Positions 51,353 to 59,457 of a DNA stretch of 64,000 nt are shown here, piece by piece. The notes beneath the pieces are model-generated. The model was not told where the DNA came from. It was given only the letters and a program-made list of their open reading frames with translations, and did not search any database. Each line of letters begins with the position of its first letter. Within the stretch, counting starts at the first letter, position 1. The stretch spans positions 9,099 to 73,098 of the forward strand of contig DIAF01000049.1 in the NCBI GenBank assembly GCA_002414665.1, read 5' to 3'. The position numbers and the translations under genes were made by a program. The DNA comes from Halieaceae bacterium UBA5085. GTDB taxonomy: Bacteria; Pseudomonadota; Gammaproteobacteria; Pseudomonadales; Halieaceae.

Positions 51353-51366
51353 CGCGCCGCGGCGCG
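51353..51366. repeat. GC palindrome between ectA and ectB
   Basis: CGCGCCGCGGCGCG is a perfect 14-bp palindrome in the 79-base ectA-ectB gap. It can fold into a small hairpin and might influence processing of the ect mRNA; no function is known. Confidence 0.4.
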
Positions 51367-51425
51367 TCCACCGCAGAAGACCTTTTTCACAGTAACAGCA
51401 CCCAGATTTAACGAGAGGATGACAC

Positions 51426-52760
51426 ATGAAAATTTTTGAAGAGATTGAATCCGAAGTTCGCAGCTACGCCCGTTCCTTCCCCCGCGTGTTCAACCGGGCC
51501 CAGGGCGAATACCTGTACGATGAGGATGGTACGCAGTACCTCGACTTCCTGGCCGGCGCCGGCACACTGAACTACGGCCACAACAACCCGGCCTTCAAGA
51601 AAGCGCTGCTGGATTACATCGAGGCCGACGGTATCAGTCATGGTCTCGACCTGCATACCAAGGCAAAGGCGGAGTTCCTCGAGACCTTCAACGAGAAAAT
51701 CCTCAAGCCACGTGACCTCGAGTTCGTGGTCCAGTTCACGGGTCCCACGGGCACCAACGCGGTGGAAGCCGCACTGAAGCTGGCGCGCAATATTGCCGGC
51801 CGCGAGAACGTGATCTCCTTCACCAACGGTTTCCATGGCGTCAGCCTGGGGTCACTGGCGGCCACCGGTAATTCGCACCACCGCGGTGCTTCTGGCGTGA
51901 GTCTCAGTGGCAGTAGCCGGATGCCTTTTGACGGCTATCTTGGCGATGGCATTGACACCACAGCTTACCTGGACAAGGTGCTCTCGGATTCAAGCAGCGG
52001 CATTGATGCACCGGCCGCCGTCCTGGTAGAGACCGTGCAGGGCGAGGGCGGCATCAACGCTGCGAGTTTCGAGTGGCTGCGCAACCTGGAAGCCGTGTGC
52101 CGCAAGCACGACATGTTGCTGATTGTTGATGACATCCAGGCTGGCTGCGGGCGCACCGGCACCTTCTTCAGCTTCGAGGAAGCCGGTATCAAGCCGGATA
52201 TCGTCACCCTGTCGAAATCGCTCAGTGGCTACGGATTGCCTTTCGCCGTTGTATTGATCAAGCCGGAGCTGGATCAATGGAAACCGGGCGAGCACAACGG
52301 CACGTTCCGCGGCAACAATCTTGCTTTTGTGACCGCTAAGGCCGCTATTGACCACTTCTGGTCTGACGACACCTTCGCCAAAGAGGTCCAGGCCAAGGGG
52401 CGCTACGTCTCGGAGCGGCTGGAAGCCATCGTGGCGCGCTATGGGGAAGGCAATTTCAGCACCCACGGCCGTGGCATGTTCCAGGGTATCAACTGTGTGA
52501 ACGGCGAGATCGCCGGTCGCATCACCCGCAAGGCCTTTGCCAAGGGGCTGATGATTGAGACCAGCGGCGCAGACGATCAGGTTGTCAAGTTCCTGTGCCC
52601 GCTGACAATCTCCCGGGAAAACCTCAAGCGGGGCATTGATATTGTCGAGCAGGCGATAGCCGAAGTGTGTGCTTCCGAAGGCGAAATCCCTGAGGTCGTG
52701 GACTTTTTTGAAGACGATTACAGCGTCTCCGACGACGATCGCTTCCGCAAAGCGAGTTGA
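51426..52760 (+). CDS. ectB: Diaminobutyrate--2-oxoglutarate transaminase
   Basis: A 444-residue class III PLP aminotransferase making L-2,4-diaminobutyrate from aspartate semialdehyde and glutamate. PLP lysine K264 is in 'TLSKSLSGYG', with 'LIVDDIQAGCGRTG' binding the cofactor and 'GPTGTNAVEAALKLAR' the phosphate region. The C-terminal 'EVVDFFEDDYSVSDDD' is a typical EctB tail. GAGAGGA precedes the ATG. First committed enzyme of the pathway. Confidence 0.97.
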   Translation: MKIFEEIESEVRSYARSFPRVFNRAQGEYLYDEDGTQYLDFLAGAGTLNYGHNNPAFKKALLDYIEADGISHGLDLHTKAKAEFLETFNEKILKPRDLEFVVQFTGPTGTNAVEAALKLARNIAGRENVISFTNGFHGVSLGSLAATGNSHHRGASGVSLSGSSRMPFDGYLGDGIDTTAYLDKVLSDSSSGIDAPAAVLVETVQGEGGINAASFEWLRNLEAVCRKHDMLLIVDDIQAGCGRTGTFFSFEEAGIKPDIVTLSKSLSGYGLPFAVVLIKPELDQWKPGEHNGTFRGNNLAFVTAKAAIDHFWSDDTFAKEVQAKGRYVSERLEAIVARYGEGNFSTHGRGMFQGINCVNGEIAGRITRKAFAKGLMIETSGADDQVVKFLCPLTISRENLKRGIDIVEQAIAEVCASEGEIPEVVDFFEDDYSVSDDDRFRKAS

Positions 52761-52826
52761 TCGCGGGCGATCATCGCGGCTGCGCATAGCAGTCATGGAC
52801 ACGTACATGAGTTGGAGAATTGCAGG

Positions 52827-53231
52827 ATGATTGTAAGAGATTTGGATACGGCGGCCCGGGAAGGCCGCATGATCAAGGACCCCGGTGGCAATTGGGATAG
52901 CACACGCCTGTTGTTGAAGGATGACAACATGGGCTTTTCCTTTCACATCACGACCATTTACGCGGGCGCGGATTTCCGCATGCACTACAAGAACCACCTC
53001 GAGTCGGTGTATTGCATCTCCGGAGAGGGTGAAGTGGAAACCCTTGCCGATGGCAAGGTGTACTCCATTGCGCCGGGCACGCTGTATGTGCTCGACAAGC
53101 ACGATGAACACAAGTTGCGAGCCACCAGTGAAATGAAGATGGCCTGCGTGTTCAATCCGCCACTGCACGGCACGGAAGTGCACAACGCAGAGGGCGCCTA
53201 CGAGTTGCACGCTGACCGTGTGGGGGCGTGA
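52827..53231 (+). CDS. ectC: Ectoine synthase
   Basis: A 134-residue cupin that cyclises N-gamma-acetyl-diaminobutyrate to ectoine. Starts 'MIVRDLDTAAREGRMIKDPGG' split by the usual lysine/asp pattern; metal-site residues fall in 'MHYKNHLESVYCISGEGEVE' and 'LDKHDEHKLRA'. Length is standard (about 130). The ATG at 52827 has GGAG upstream. Its stop overlaps a possible GTG start of the aspartokinase reading frame. Confidence 0.97.
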   Translation: MIVRDLDTAAREGRMIKDPGGNWDSTRLLLKDDNMGFSFHITTIYAGADFRMHYKNHLESVYCISGEGEVETLADGKVYSIAPGTLYVLDKHDEHKLRATSEMKMACVFNPPLHGTEVHNAEGAYELHADRVGA

Positions 53232-53270
53232 GTCTTATGGGTGAGGTAGCAAACATAGTACAAGCGGCTG

Positions 53271-53308
53271 GTCCCGGTGCGCGCAGTGCGAAACTGCGCT
53301 CCGGGGAC
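53271..53308 (+). promoter_or_regulatory. Hairpin directly before the aspartokinase start
   Basis: Inner stem GCGCAGT (53281-53287) with ACTGCGC (53293-53299), loop GCGAA, extended by GTCCCGG (53271-53277) with CCGGGGAC (53301-53308) with small bulges. Folded, it buries the only purine-rich sequence before ATG 53309, so it may limit aspartokinase translation. Confidence 0.45.
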
Positions 53309-54766
53309 ATGACGGGGGGATCCGTGAACACGCATACCGTGGAAAAAATTGGCGGCACGTCCATGAGTGACTATGCCGCTGTTCGTGACAGCATTGTTTT
53401 CGGGCAGCGCAATGGCAATACACCCTACCAGCGCATTTTCGTGGTGTCCGCCTATGGTGGCATCACCAACAAGTTGCTGGAACACAAGAAGGACGGCAAG
53501 CCTGGCGTCTATGGCCTGTTTGCCAGCAGCTTCCAGGATCGCAGCTGGGAAGACGCGCTGGATGCCGTGCGCGAGAGCATGTTCGCTATCAACGCAGAAT
53601 TGTTCTGCGATGCGCAGGGCCTGCAGGAAGCGAACGACTTCATTGGCGAGCGCCTGGAGAATGCGCGCAAGTGCCTGGAAGATCTGCACAGCCTTTGCGG
53701 TCACGGGCACTTCTCTGTGGAAGACCATCTGGTGACGGTGCGCGAGATGCTCTCCAGTGTGGGCGAGGTGCACAGCGCCTGGAATATGGCAACGCTGTTG
53801 CGCCGCGATGGTCTCAATACACGTTTCGTCGACCTGAGCGGCTGGCAAGGGACAGGCAGTCAGCCTCTGGACGCCTGTGTCCAGCAGGCCTTTGCGGATA
53901 TCGACCTGGACACAGAACTGCCGATCGTGACAGGGTACGCGCACTGCAGCGAGGGTTTGATTACCCAGTTTGATCGCGGTTACAGCGAGATGACCTTCAG
54001 CCGTATCGCGGTATTGACCGGCGCCCGTGAGGCGGTCATTCACAAGGAGTTCCACCTGAGTAGCGCGGATCCGCGGCTGGTCGGGGAAGACAACGCGGTA
54101 CCCATCGGGCGCACCAATTATGATGTAGCGGACCAGCTTGCCAATCTCGGGATGGAGGCCATTCATCCCAAGGCGGCCAAGGGGCTGCGTCAGAACGGCA
54201 TTCCGCTGCGGGTCAAGAACACCTTTGAGCCTGAGCATACGGGCACCCTGATCACCGGCGATTATGTCAGTGACACCGCCTGCGTGGAGATTATTGCGGG
54301 CTGTCGCGGCGTGTATGCCCTGGAACTTTTCGATCAGGACATGGCGGGCATCATCGCCCACTACGACACTGAGATACTGCGCTACGTGCAGCGTTTCAAG
54401 GGCCACATCGTGGGCAAGGACATCAATGCCAACACGGTGACCCATTACCTGGATGTCAACCTGAAGACAGTGAAGCGGATCAAGAAAGCCCTGCAGGAAA
54501 TGTTCCCTGAGGCCGAGATTCGCGAACAGAAAGTGGCGATCGTTTCGGCCATAGGCAGCGACATGCAGGTGCCCGGCCTGCTGGCACGCACTGTCGCCGC
54601 CCTGTCCAAGCACGACATCAGTGTGCTGGCGATTCACCAGTCGATGCGCCAGGTGGATATTCAGTTTATCGTCAACGACGATGACTACGAGCAGGCGATT
54701 CGCGGCCTGCACGCGACTCTTGTGGAGCCCCACGACCACGGTCGGGCCATCTGTCTGGCGTCTTGA
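53309..54766 (+). CDS. ask: Ectoine-specific aspartokinase (Ask_Ect)
   Basis: A 485-residue aspartate kinase of the Ask_Ect branch, supplying aspartyl phosphate to ectoine synthesis. N-terminal 'VEKIGGTSMSDYAAVRDSI' (aspartokinase KxGGTS motif), 'IVTGYAHCSEGLIT', 'FHLSSADPRLVGE' and C-terminal ACT domains ('IVSAIGSDMQVPGLLARTVAALS'). This type is thought to escape normal feedback inhibition. Start choice is uncertain: ATG 53309 is listed, but GTG 53228 or ATG 53237, overlapping or near the ectC stop, would allow coupling and put the hairpin inside the gene. No ectD (ectoine hydroxylase) follows. Confidence 0.93.
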   Translation: MTGGSVNTHTVEKIGGTSMSDYAAVRDSIVFGQRNGNTPYQRIFVVSAYGGITNKLLEHKKDGKPGVYGLFASSFQDRSWEDALDAVRESMFAINAELFCDAQGLQEANDFIGERLENARKCLEDLHSLCGHGHFSVEDHLVTVREMLSSVGEVHSAWNMATLLRRDGLNTRFVDLSGWQGTGSQPLDACVQQAFADIDLDTELPIVTGYAHCSEGLITQFDRGYSEMTFSRIAVLTGAREAVIHKEFHLSSADPRLVGEDNAVPIGRTNYDVADQLANLGMEAIHPKAAKGLRQNGIPLRVKNTFEPEHTGTLITGDYVSDTACVEIIAGCRGVYALELFDQDMAGIIAHYDTEILRYVQRFKGHIVGKDINANTVTHYLDVNLKTVKRIKKALQEMFPEAEIREQKVAIVSAIGSDMQVPGLLARTVAALSKHDISVLAIHQSMRQVDIQFIVNDDDYEQAIRGLHATLVEPHDHGRAICLAS

Positions 54767-54778
54767 AGCACTCCAACA

Positions 54779-54799
54779 GCCGCGCGCAATGCGCGCGGC
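54779..54799. terminator. Hairpin after the ectABC-ask operon
   Basis: GCCGCGCGC (54779-54787) and GCGCGCGGC (54791-54799) form a perfect 9-bp stem with a three-base AAT loop, 13 bases after the aspartokinase stop. There is no T-run; it may stabilise the 3' end or partly terminate. Confidence 0.45.
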
Positions 54800-54800
54800 G

Positions 54801-54814
54801 TTGACCGACATCAA
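54801..54814. promoter_or_regulatory. FNR/Anr box upstream of ompW
   Basis: TTGAC-CGAC-ATCAA matches the FNR/Anr consensus TTGAT-N4-ATCAA at 9 of 10 conserved bases. If it is centred at -41.5, transcription starts near 54849 and the -10 falls on TACCCT (54837-54842), a class II arrangement. ompW is a known FNR/Anr target in other gammaproteobacteria. The promoter inference is by eye. Confidence 0.6.
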
Positions 54815-54847
54815 TGCCTGCAACCCGTCGCTGCCTTACCCTGCACA

Positions 54848-54866
54848 CAGGGTGATGGACACCCTG
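54848..54866 (+). promoter_or_regulatory. Stem-loop in the ompW leader
   Basis: CAGGGTG (54848-54854) pairs with CACCCTG (54860-54866) around ATGGA. The same CAGGGT can alternatively pair with ACCCTG at 54838-54843. If transcription starts near 54849, the stem-loop caps the 5' end of the mRNA, 21 bases before the ATG. Confidence 0.35.
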
Positions 54867-54887
54867 GTCCATATTGAGGAGTGAACG

Positions 54888-55571
54888 ATGAAACAGGTAA
54901 CAAAATTCGCCCTGGCGGCGGTTGTCGCGGGCATGGCAGTGAATGCTGCCGCCTACGAGAAAGGTGACTGGATACTGCGCGCAGGTGCCGTGACCGTGGC
55001 GCCGGACGAAGACAGTGACAGCATCGTGTTGCCCACTGCTCCACCCACCGTGCTTCCCGGCGTGTCTGTCGATAACGACACCCAGCTGAGCATCATCCCG
55101 GTATACATGGTCACGGACAACTGGGCGATTGAAGTATTGGCGGCGACGCCGTTTGAGCACGACATCACTGTCAACGGTGTGGGTATCCCCGCTGGTTCAA
55201 TCAAGCACCTGCCCCCTACAGTCAGCATGCAGTGGTATCCGCGCGGTGGCCAGACAGGCTGGCAGCCCTACGTGGGCGCGGGCGTGAACTACACACTCAT
55301 TTTCGACGAGAAGGTTGATCCGGCACTCGCGGGTGCCTTGAATGGCCTGATCGGTGCTACCGAGGCTGATCTGTCGCTGGACGATTCCTTTGGCCTGGCG
55401 GCGCAGGTGGGTGTTGACATCCCCCTGTCGGACAACTGGGCCATCAACGCTGCCGTCTGGTACATCGACATCGACACCACGGCGAAGATCCGTACCGATG
55501 TTGGTACGGTTGCCTTTGATGTCGATATCGATCCCTGGGTCTACAACGTCGGTATCGCCTACCGCTTCTAG
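54888..55571 (+). CDS. ompW: Outer membrane protein OmpW
   Basis: A 227-residue eight-stranded outer-membrane beta-barrel with signal peptide ('FALAAVVAGMAVNAAA'). Family features: 'YEKGDWILRAGAVTVAPDEDS', 'NTQLSIIPVYMVTDNWAIEVLAATPF' with one substitution, 'HLPPTVSMQWYP' and terminal 'WVYNVGIAYRF' ending in Phe for BAM recognition. OmpW forms a narrow hydrophobic channel and is induced under low oxygen and stress in several genera. AGGAG precedes the ATG. Confidence 0.95.
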   Translation: MKQVTKFALAAVVAGMAVNAAAYEKGDWILRAGAVTVAPDEDSDSIVLPTAPPTVLPGVSVDNDTQLSIIPVYMVTDNWAIEVLAATPFEHDITVNGVGIPAGSIKHLPPTVSMQWYPRGGQTGWQPYVGAGVNYTLIFDEKVDPALAGALNGLIGATEADLSLDDSFGLAAQVGVDIPLSDNWAINAAVWYIDIDTTAKIRTDVGTVAFDVDIDPWVYNVGIAYRF

Positions 55572-55579
55572 GTGGGTTC

Positions 55580-55610
55580 AGCGGAGGTGCCCGGCCCGTG
55601 CACCTCCGCT
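55580..55610. terminator. Terminator hairpin between ompW and the cco cluster
   Basis: AGCGGAGGTGC (55580-55590) and GCACCTCCGCT (55600-55610) form a perfect 11-bp stem with a nine-base loop, followed on the plus strand by AATTATT. It lies between converging genes and probably serves both. Confidence 0.7.
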
Positions 55611-55629
55611 AATTATTCCGCTCCAGGCC

Positions 55630-56343
55630 TCAGTGATGGTGGCTGTGGTCCATGACCTCGGGAGCCGTCCCCTGCTGCATGGCGTGAGCGCCGTGCCCTG
55701 CATGTGCCGCAGTCAGGTAGACCGTCCAGCATCCCGAGGCGATCAGCAGCAGGGCCAGCGCCAGTTTCAGGCCCTTTTTCCGCAGTGCCGTTTGCACGGC
55801 TCCCGCCCCCAAGCTGGTGGCAAGCATGGCCGGCAGTGTGCCCAGGCCAAAAAACAGCATCATCAATGCCGACTGGCCGGCATCCTGCGCGGTGGCTGCC
55901 CAGGCCAGGCTGCTGTAGATCAGTCCGCAGGGCATCAGGCCCCAGCATAGCCCCAGTGCAGCCCCCTGGTACCAGTGGCGCAGCGGCAACAGGGACTGTG
56001 ACCAGCGTTGCACCGGCCGCCACAGGAGCGCTCCGCCACGCTCCAGCCAGGTGAGCACGCGCCACCAGTCAGCGATATACAGCCCCATGGCAATCAGCAG
56101 GATACCGGCGAGGTAGCGCAGCGCCAGCGTCCAGCCGGCGATATCGATACTGCCCGCAGCAAAGCCCAGCGCTGCTCCCAGTGCCGTGTAGCTGGCAATA
56201 CGGCCACCGTGGTAGGCGAGGGTCATGCCGGTGCTTTTTACGCCACCGAGTTGTAGAGCCGCAGCAATGCCACCACACATGCCGAGGCAATGTCCGGCAC
56301 CCGCCAGTCCCAGCGCGAAAGCGCTGCCCAATTCAGCGATCAT
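55630..56343 (-). CDS. Sulfite exporter TauE/SafE-like membrane protein of the cco cluster
   Basis: A 237-residue protein with about six membrane helices. The N-terminal 'AGAGHCLGMCGGIAAAL' holds the GHCxGMCGG signature of the copper-linked subgroup found with ccoS and ccoI. The C-terminus ends in a His-rich tail (HGAHAM...DHSHHH), suggesting metal binding. ATG 56343 has GAGG six bases upstream and overlaps the ccoS end; an ATG at 56349 is also possible. Probably helps copper supply to cbb3 oxidase; transport of sulfite is doubtful for this branch. Confidence 0.85.
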   Translation of the reverse strand: MIAELGSAFALGLAGAGHCLGMCGGIAAALQLGGVKSTGMTLAYHGGRIASYTALGAALGFAAGSIDIAGWTLALRYLAGILLIAMGLYIADWWRVLTWLERGGALLWRPVQRWSQSLLPLRHWYQGAALGLCWGLMPCGLIYSSLAWAATAQDAGQSALMMLFFGLGTLPAMLATSLGAGAVQTALRKKGLKLALALLLIASGCWTVYLTAAHAGHGAHAMQQGTAPEVMDHSHHH

Positions 56344-56509
56344 CGGCATCCTCTTTCTTGCGATGGTTCTGTTCCTCGTCCATCAGGATGCGTGAAGCTT
56401 CCTTGTCGAGGTCCTCATATTGCCCGCTGTCGATGGCCCAGATAAGGAGACGGATCACGATGACGCAAAACACCAGCGCAACTGGAATCAGCAGATACAG
56501 GCTTTCCAT
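56333..56509 (-). CDS. ccoS: cbb3-type oxidase maturation protein CcoS
   Basis: A 58-residue single-span membrane protein beginning MESLYLLIPVALVFC and continuing 'RLLIWAIDSGQYEDLDKEASRIL', the CcoS family hallmark (xxFWWAVxxGQFDDLExxxxRIL). Required for cofactor insertion in cbb3 oxidase. The ccoI stop lies 14 bases before the ATG and carries the GAGGT ribosome site; the 3' end overlaps the TauE-like gene by 11 bases. Confidence 0.92.
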   Translation of the reverse strand: MESLYLLIPVALVFCVIVIRLLIWAIDSGQYEDLDKEASRILMDEEQNHRKKEDADDR

Positions 56510-56522
56510 AGACGACGCTACC

Positions 56523-58937
56523 TCAGCGCTGCACCCGGTTCAGGCGCAGCGAGTTCATGACCACAATCAGCGAGCTGAGCGACATACCCAGCGCTGCCGC
56601 CCAGGGTGGAATATAGCCGAGTGCAGCCAGGGGTATACCGAGACCATTGTAGCTCAGTGCCCAGATAAAATTCTGGCGGATGACCCCGACACACTGCCGA
56701 GCCTTGGCCAGGCTGCGGGTAACGGCGTGGAGATTGTCATCGTCGACAACAAAGTCGGCCTGCGCGCGCGCCAGATCCGTGGCGCTGGCCACGGCAAACG
56801 AGGCATCGGCGAGGCTCAGCAGTGGTGCATCATTGAGTCCATCACCGACGGCCATGACCACTTCACCGGCCTCCTGCCAGCGCCGCACTTGCTGCATTTT
56901 GTCCTCGGGCGACAGCCCTGTAGCAACGAAGTCGAACCCGAGCTGGCTGCCCAGGCGGCGACCCGCGGCGGAGCTGTCGCCGGTCAGTAGCGCCAGTGAC
57001 AGGCCGGCTTCACGCGCGGCCACGACGACCGTAGCGGCTTCTGGTCGCAGCGGGTCGAATAGCCCGAACCAGGCCAGCGGCCTGTCACCGGCGCAGAGCG
57101 CGACCCAATACAGCTCTTCGTCGGGGGGCGGCGGCAGTCCGGGTGCGAGCTCCCGGCAGAAACGTTCGCTGCCCATACGATAGCGCGCACCGCGCCAGAC
57201 TGCTTCCACACCGGCGCCGGTCACGTAGCGCGGTGCGCTGAGCCCCGCAACAGCATCCCCGTTGAACGCACTGGCGATAGGGTGGTTGGAGTGCTGTTGC
57301 AGCGCTGTCGCTAAGGCGATCAGGTCCGCTTCGCTCTCGCCCGCTGCGCAGGGATTGACGGATTCCAGCTGCAAACTGCCCTGGGTGAGTGTCCCGGTTT
57401 TATCGAATACCAGGCGCTGTGCATGCGCCAGCGCTTCAATGGCGTTTTCGCCATGCACGATAATGCCCTGCGCACGCAGTGCACTGGCTGCAGCGGTGAG
57501 GGCGGCAGGTGTGGCCAGCGCGAGGGCACAGGGACAGCTGACCACCAGCACCGCAAGGCAGATCCACAGCACCTGGTCGGGGGCTATCTGGCTCCAGACC
57601 ACACCGGTCACTGCGGTGATGATCAGGATGGCGCCCACGAACCAGGCGGAGAGGCGGTCTGCCATACGGGCGAGAGCCGGCTTGGCTCGCTGTGCCCGGT
57701 CCACACTGTTCTGCAGTGCTGCCAGGCGGCTGTTTTCATAGAGCTGGTCGACGCGCAGGTCGATGCTTCCCTCGAGGTTCAGCGTGCCGGCAAACACCGA
57801 ATCCCCGGGTTCAATAGTGCGCGGTACATGCTCGCCATTGAAGGTATCCTCGCGTACGGCGCTGTTGCCTGTCACCACCGTGCCGTCTATCGCGATGATT
57901 TCGCCGGCGCGCACTCTCACCGTGTCGCCGCTCTGTAGCTGCCGTCGCGACTGTCGCAGCCAGCGGCCGTCCTGCTGCTGTACCAGTACTGCCAGTGGCA
58001 GATGGCTCTCTGCGTCCTGGCAGGCGATCGCATGACGACGCCGGACACGCTTTTCAAAGAAGCGGCCGAGTAACAGGAAAAACGTGAACATCACTACGGA
58101 ATCGAAATACACCTCACCACTGCCGGTGAACGTTGCCCATACGCTGGCAACGAACGCCAGCCCGATGGCCAGCGCGACCGGGAGGTCCATCACCAGGGCC
58201 CCCTGCCGGAGGTGGCGCCACGCGGTCACGAAGAAAGGCCGGGCAGAGTAGGCGACAACAAAACTCGCGACCAGCAGGCTGACGCTGCGCAAGAGAGTCT
58301 GGTATTCCTGCGCGATACCCTGCAGGTCGCCCGCGTGCAGGGCAATGCCAAACATGCCCACCTGCATCATACCGATGCCGGCTACGGCAACCCGTCGCAG
58401 GTCAGCACGGTATTCCTGCTCCAGTTGAGCACGCTGCGCACTGGCCTGGAAGGGACGCACACGGTAGCCGAGCGACTCCAATACGGCGAAAAGCCGGCTG
58501 GGTTGCAGCTGTTGCGGGTCGTAGCGCACGCTGAGGCGCTGCTGCTGCAGGTTCACTTGCGCGTCGAGCAGGCCGGCTTCACGCTGCAGGGTTTGCTCAA
58601 TCAGCCAGGTACAGGCGGCGCAGGTCACACCGCCGAGCAGCAGGCTGGCGTATTCGCTATGTTCATTTTCGCGCTGGCAGTATTGCGCGCGCAGCGCAGG
58701 GTCATCGTAAAGCAGGTATTCATCAGGTGTCGCCGCCGGGGCATCGCTGGCTGGCTTTTCACTGTAGGCGGTGCGCTGGCGGTAGAAGCCGCCCATGCCG
58801 CTGCCGGCTATCAGGCTGGCAACGGCGCTGCAGCCAGGACAGCACATCGGTTGGCGGATGCCGTCAATATCGACGGCAAAGTCGGCGCCCGGTGGCACCG
58901 GCTCGCCGCAATGAAAGCAGGGTTGCGCGCCCGTCAT
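56523..58937 (-). CDS. ccoI: Cu+-transporting P1B-type ATPase CcoI (FixI)
   Basis: An 804-residue heavy-metal P-type ATPase exporting copper for cbb3 oxidase assembly. N-terminal cysteine-rich segment ('CFHCGEPV', 'MCCPGCSAV'), an HMA domain with CAACTW, membrane CPC in 'SCPCALALATPAAL', phosphorylation DKTGT, and 'AVGDGLNDAPLL'. The start at 58937 gives the usual CcoI length; a long upstream extension lacks family similarity. It lies 7 bases after ccoH and before ccoS. Confidence 0.95.
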   Translation of the reverse strand: MTGAQPCFHCGEPVPPGADFAVDIDGIRQPMCCPGCSAVASLIAGSGMGGFYRQRTAYSEKPASDAPAATPDEYLLYDDPALRAQYCQRENEHSEYASLLLGGVTCAACTWLIEQTLQREAGLLDAQVNLQQQRLSVRYDPQQLQPSRLFAVLESLGYRVRPFQASAQRAQLEQEYRADLRRVAVAGIGMMQVGMFGIALHAGDLQGIAQEYQTLLRSVSLLVASFVVAYSARPFFVTAWRHLRQGALVMDLPVALAIGLAFVASVWATFTGSGEVYFDSVVMFTFFLLLGRFFEKRVRRRHAIACQDAESHLPLAVLVQQQDGRWLRQSRRQLQSGDTVRVRAGEIIAIDGTVVTGNSAVREDTFNGEHVPRTIEPGDSVFAGTLNLEGSIDLRVDQLYENSRLAALQNSVDRAQRAKPALARMADRLSAWFVGAILIITAVTGVVWSQIAPDQVLWICLAVLVVSCPCALALATPAALTAAASALRAQGIIVHGENAIEALAHAQRLVFDKTGTLTQGSLQLESVNPCAAGESEADLIALATALQQHSNHPIASAFNGDAVAGLSAPRYVTGAGVEAVWRGARYRMGSERFCRELAPGLPPPPDEELYWVALCAGDRPLAWFGLFDPLRPEAATVVVAAREAGLSLALLTGDSSAAGRRLGSQLGFDFVATGLSPEDKMQQVRRWQEAGEVVMAVGDGLNDAPLLSLADASFAVASATDLARAQADFVVDDDNLHAVTRSLAKARQCVGVIRQNFIWALSYNGLGIPLAALGYIPPWAAALGMSLSSLIVVMNSLRLNRVQR

Positions 58938-58944
58938 GACAGGC

Positions 58945-59457
58945 TCACAGCGTATCCTGAACGCCCTGTTGCAGCAGGTCGGAGGCTTCCACGATGCCGT
59001 CCAGTCGCCATGTACCCTCGGTACCATCCCGGAGTATCCAGTGCCAGCGTTCGGCCACCGGCGCGGGCAGGGCAGCGTTATAGACGCCCGGCCCAACCCG
59101 TTGCAGGCTGACGGTGAAATCACGGTCCGACTCGATGGGGTGTGAGAGGACCAGTTCCAGGGTTGCGTCGGACACTGCACCCTCGGGCGTGTGCACGGTC
59201 ACCTGTCCCGGTGTCAGCATCAGGTTTGCGGCAATGCCCAGCGCTCTGGCCCGTTGCTGCCGGTCCAGTTGCTGGTTGATCGCCAGGCCGACCTTGTAGT
59301 ACTCGTCCACGACCAGGTCGTCGGCGTGGTTATAGGCGGTGTAGATCAGGTGCATGCTGACCACAACGACAGTGGCGGGCAGCGCAATCAGGAACCAGGG
59401 CCAGAACTGGCGGTACCAGGGCTGGATGTCATCGTCGGCATACCGGGGTCTGTTCAT
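58945..59457 (-). CDS. ccoH: FixH/CcoH family protein
   Basis: A 170-residue FixH-domain protein, one membrane helix at about residues 17-40 ('WFLIALPATVVVVSMHLIYTAY'), then 'DDLVVDEYYKVGLAINQQLDRQQRA', the family signature, and a periplasmic beta domain. CcoH stabilises the assembling cbb3 complex. The ATG overlaps the ccoG stop by four bases (ATGA). Confidence 0.92.
   Translation of the reverse strand: MNRPRYADDDIQPWYRQFWPWFLIALPATVVVVSMHLIYTAYNHADDLVVDEYYKVGLAINQQLDRQQRARALGIAANLMLTPGQVTVHTPEGAVSDATLELVLSHPIESDRDFTVSLQRVGPGVYNAALPAPVAERWHWILRDGTEGTWRLDGIVEASDLLQQGVQDTL

Noticed and set aside
51353..51366. Restriction-modification or recombination site at the GC palindrome
   Set aside because: A short GC palindrome is expected by chance in such GC-rich DNA and no supporting genes are nearby.
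54789..54884. A 31-codon frame ending three bases before ompW as a leader peptide
   Set aside because: It has no Shine-Dalgarno and its start lies in the loop of a hairpin; if transcription begins near 54849 most of it is not transcribed.
54767..54887. An ectD (ectoine hydroxylase) gene after the ectABC-ask operon
   Set aside because: The next gene is ompW and no hydroxylase-like frame is present, so only ectoine, not hydroxyectoine, is supported here.
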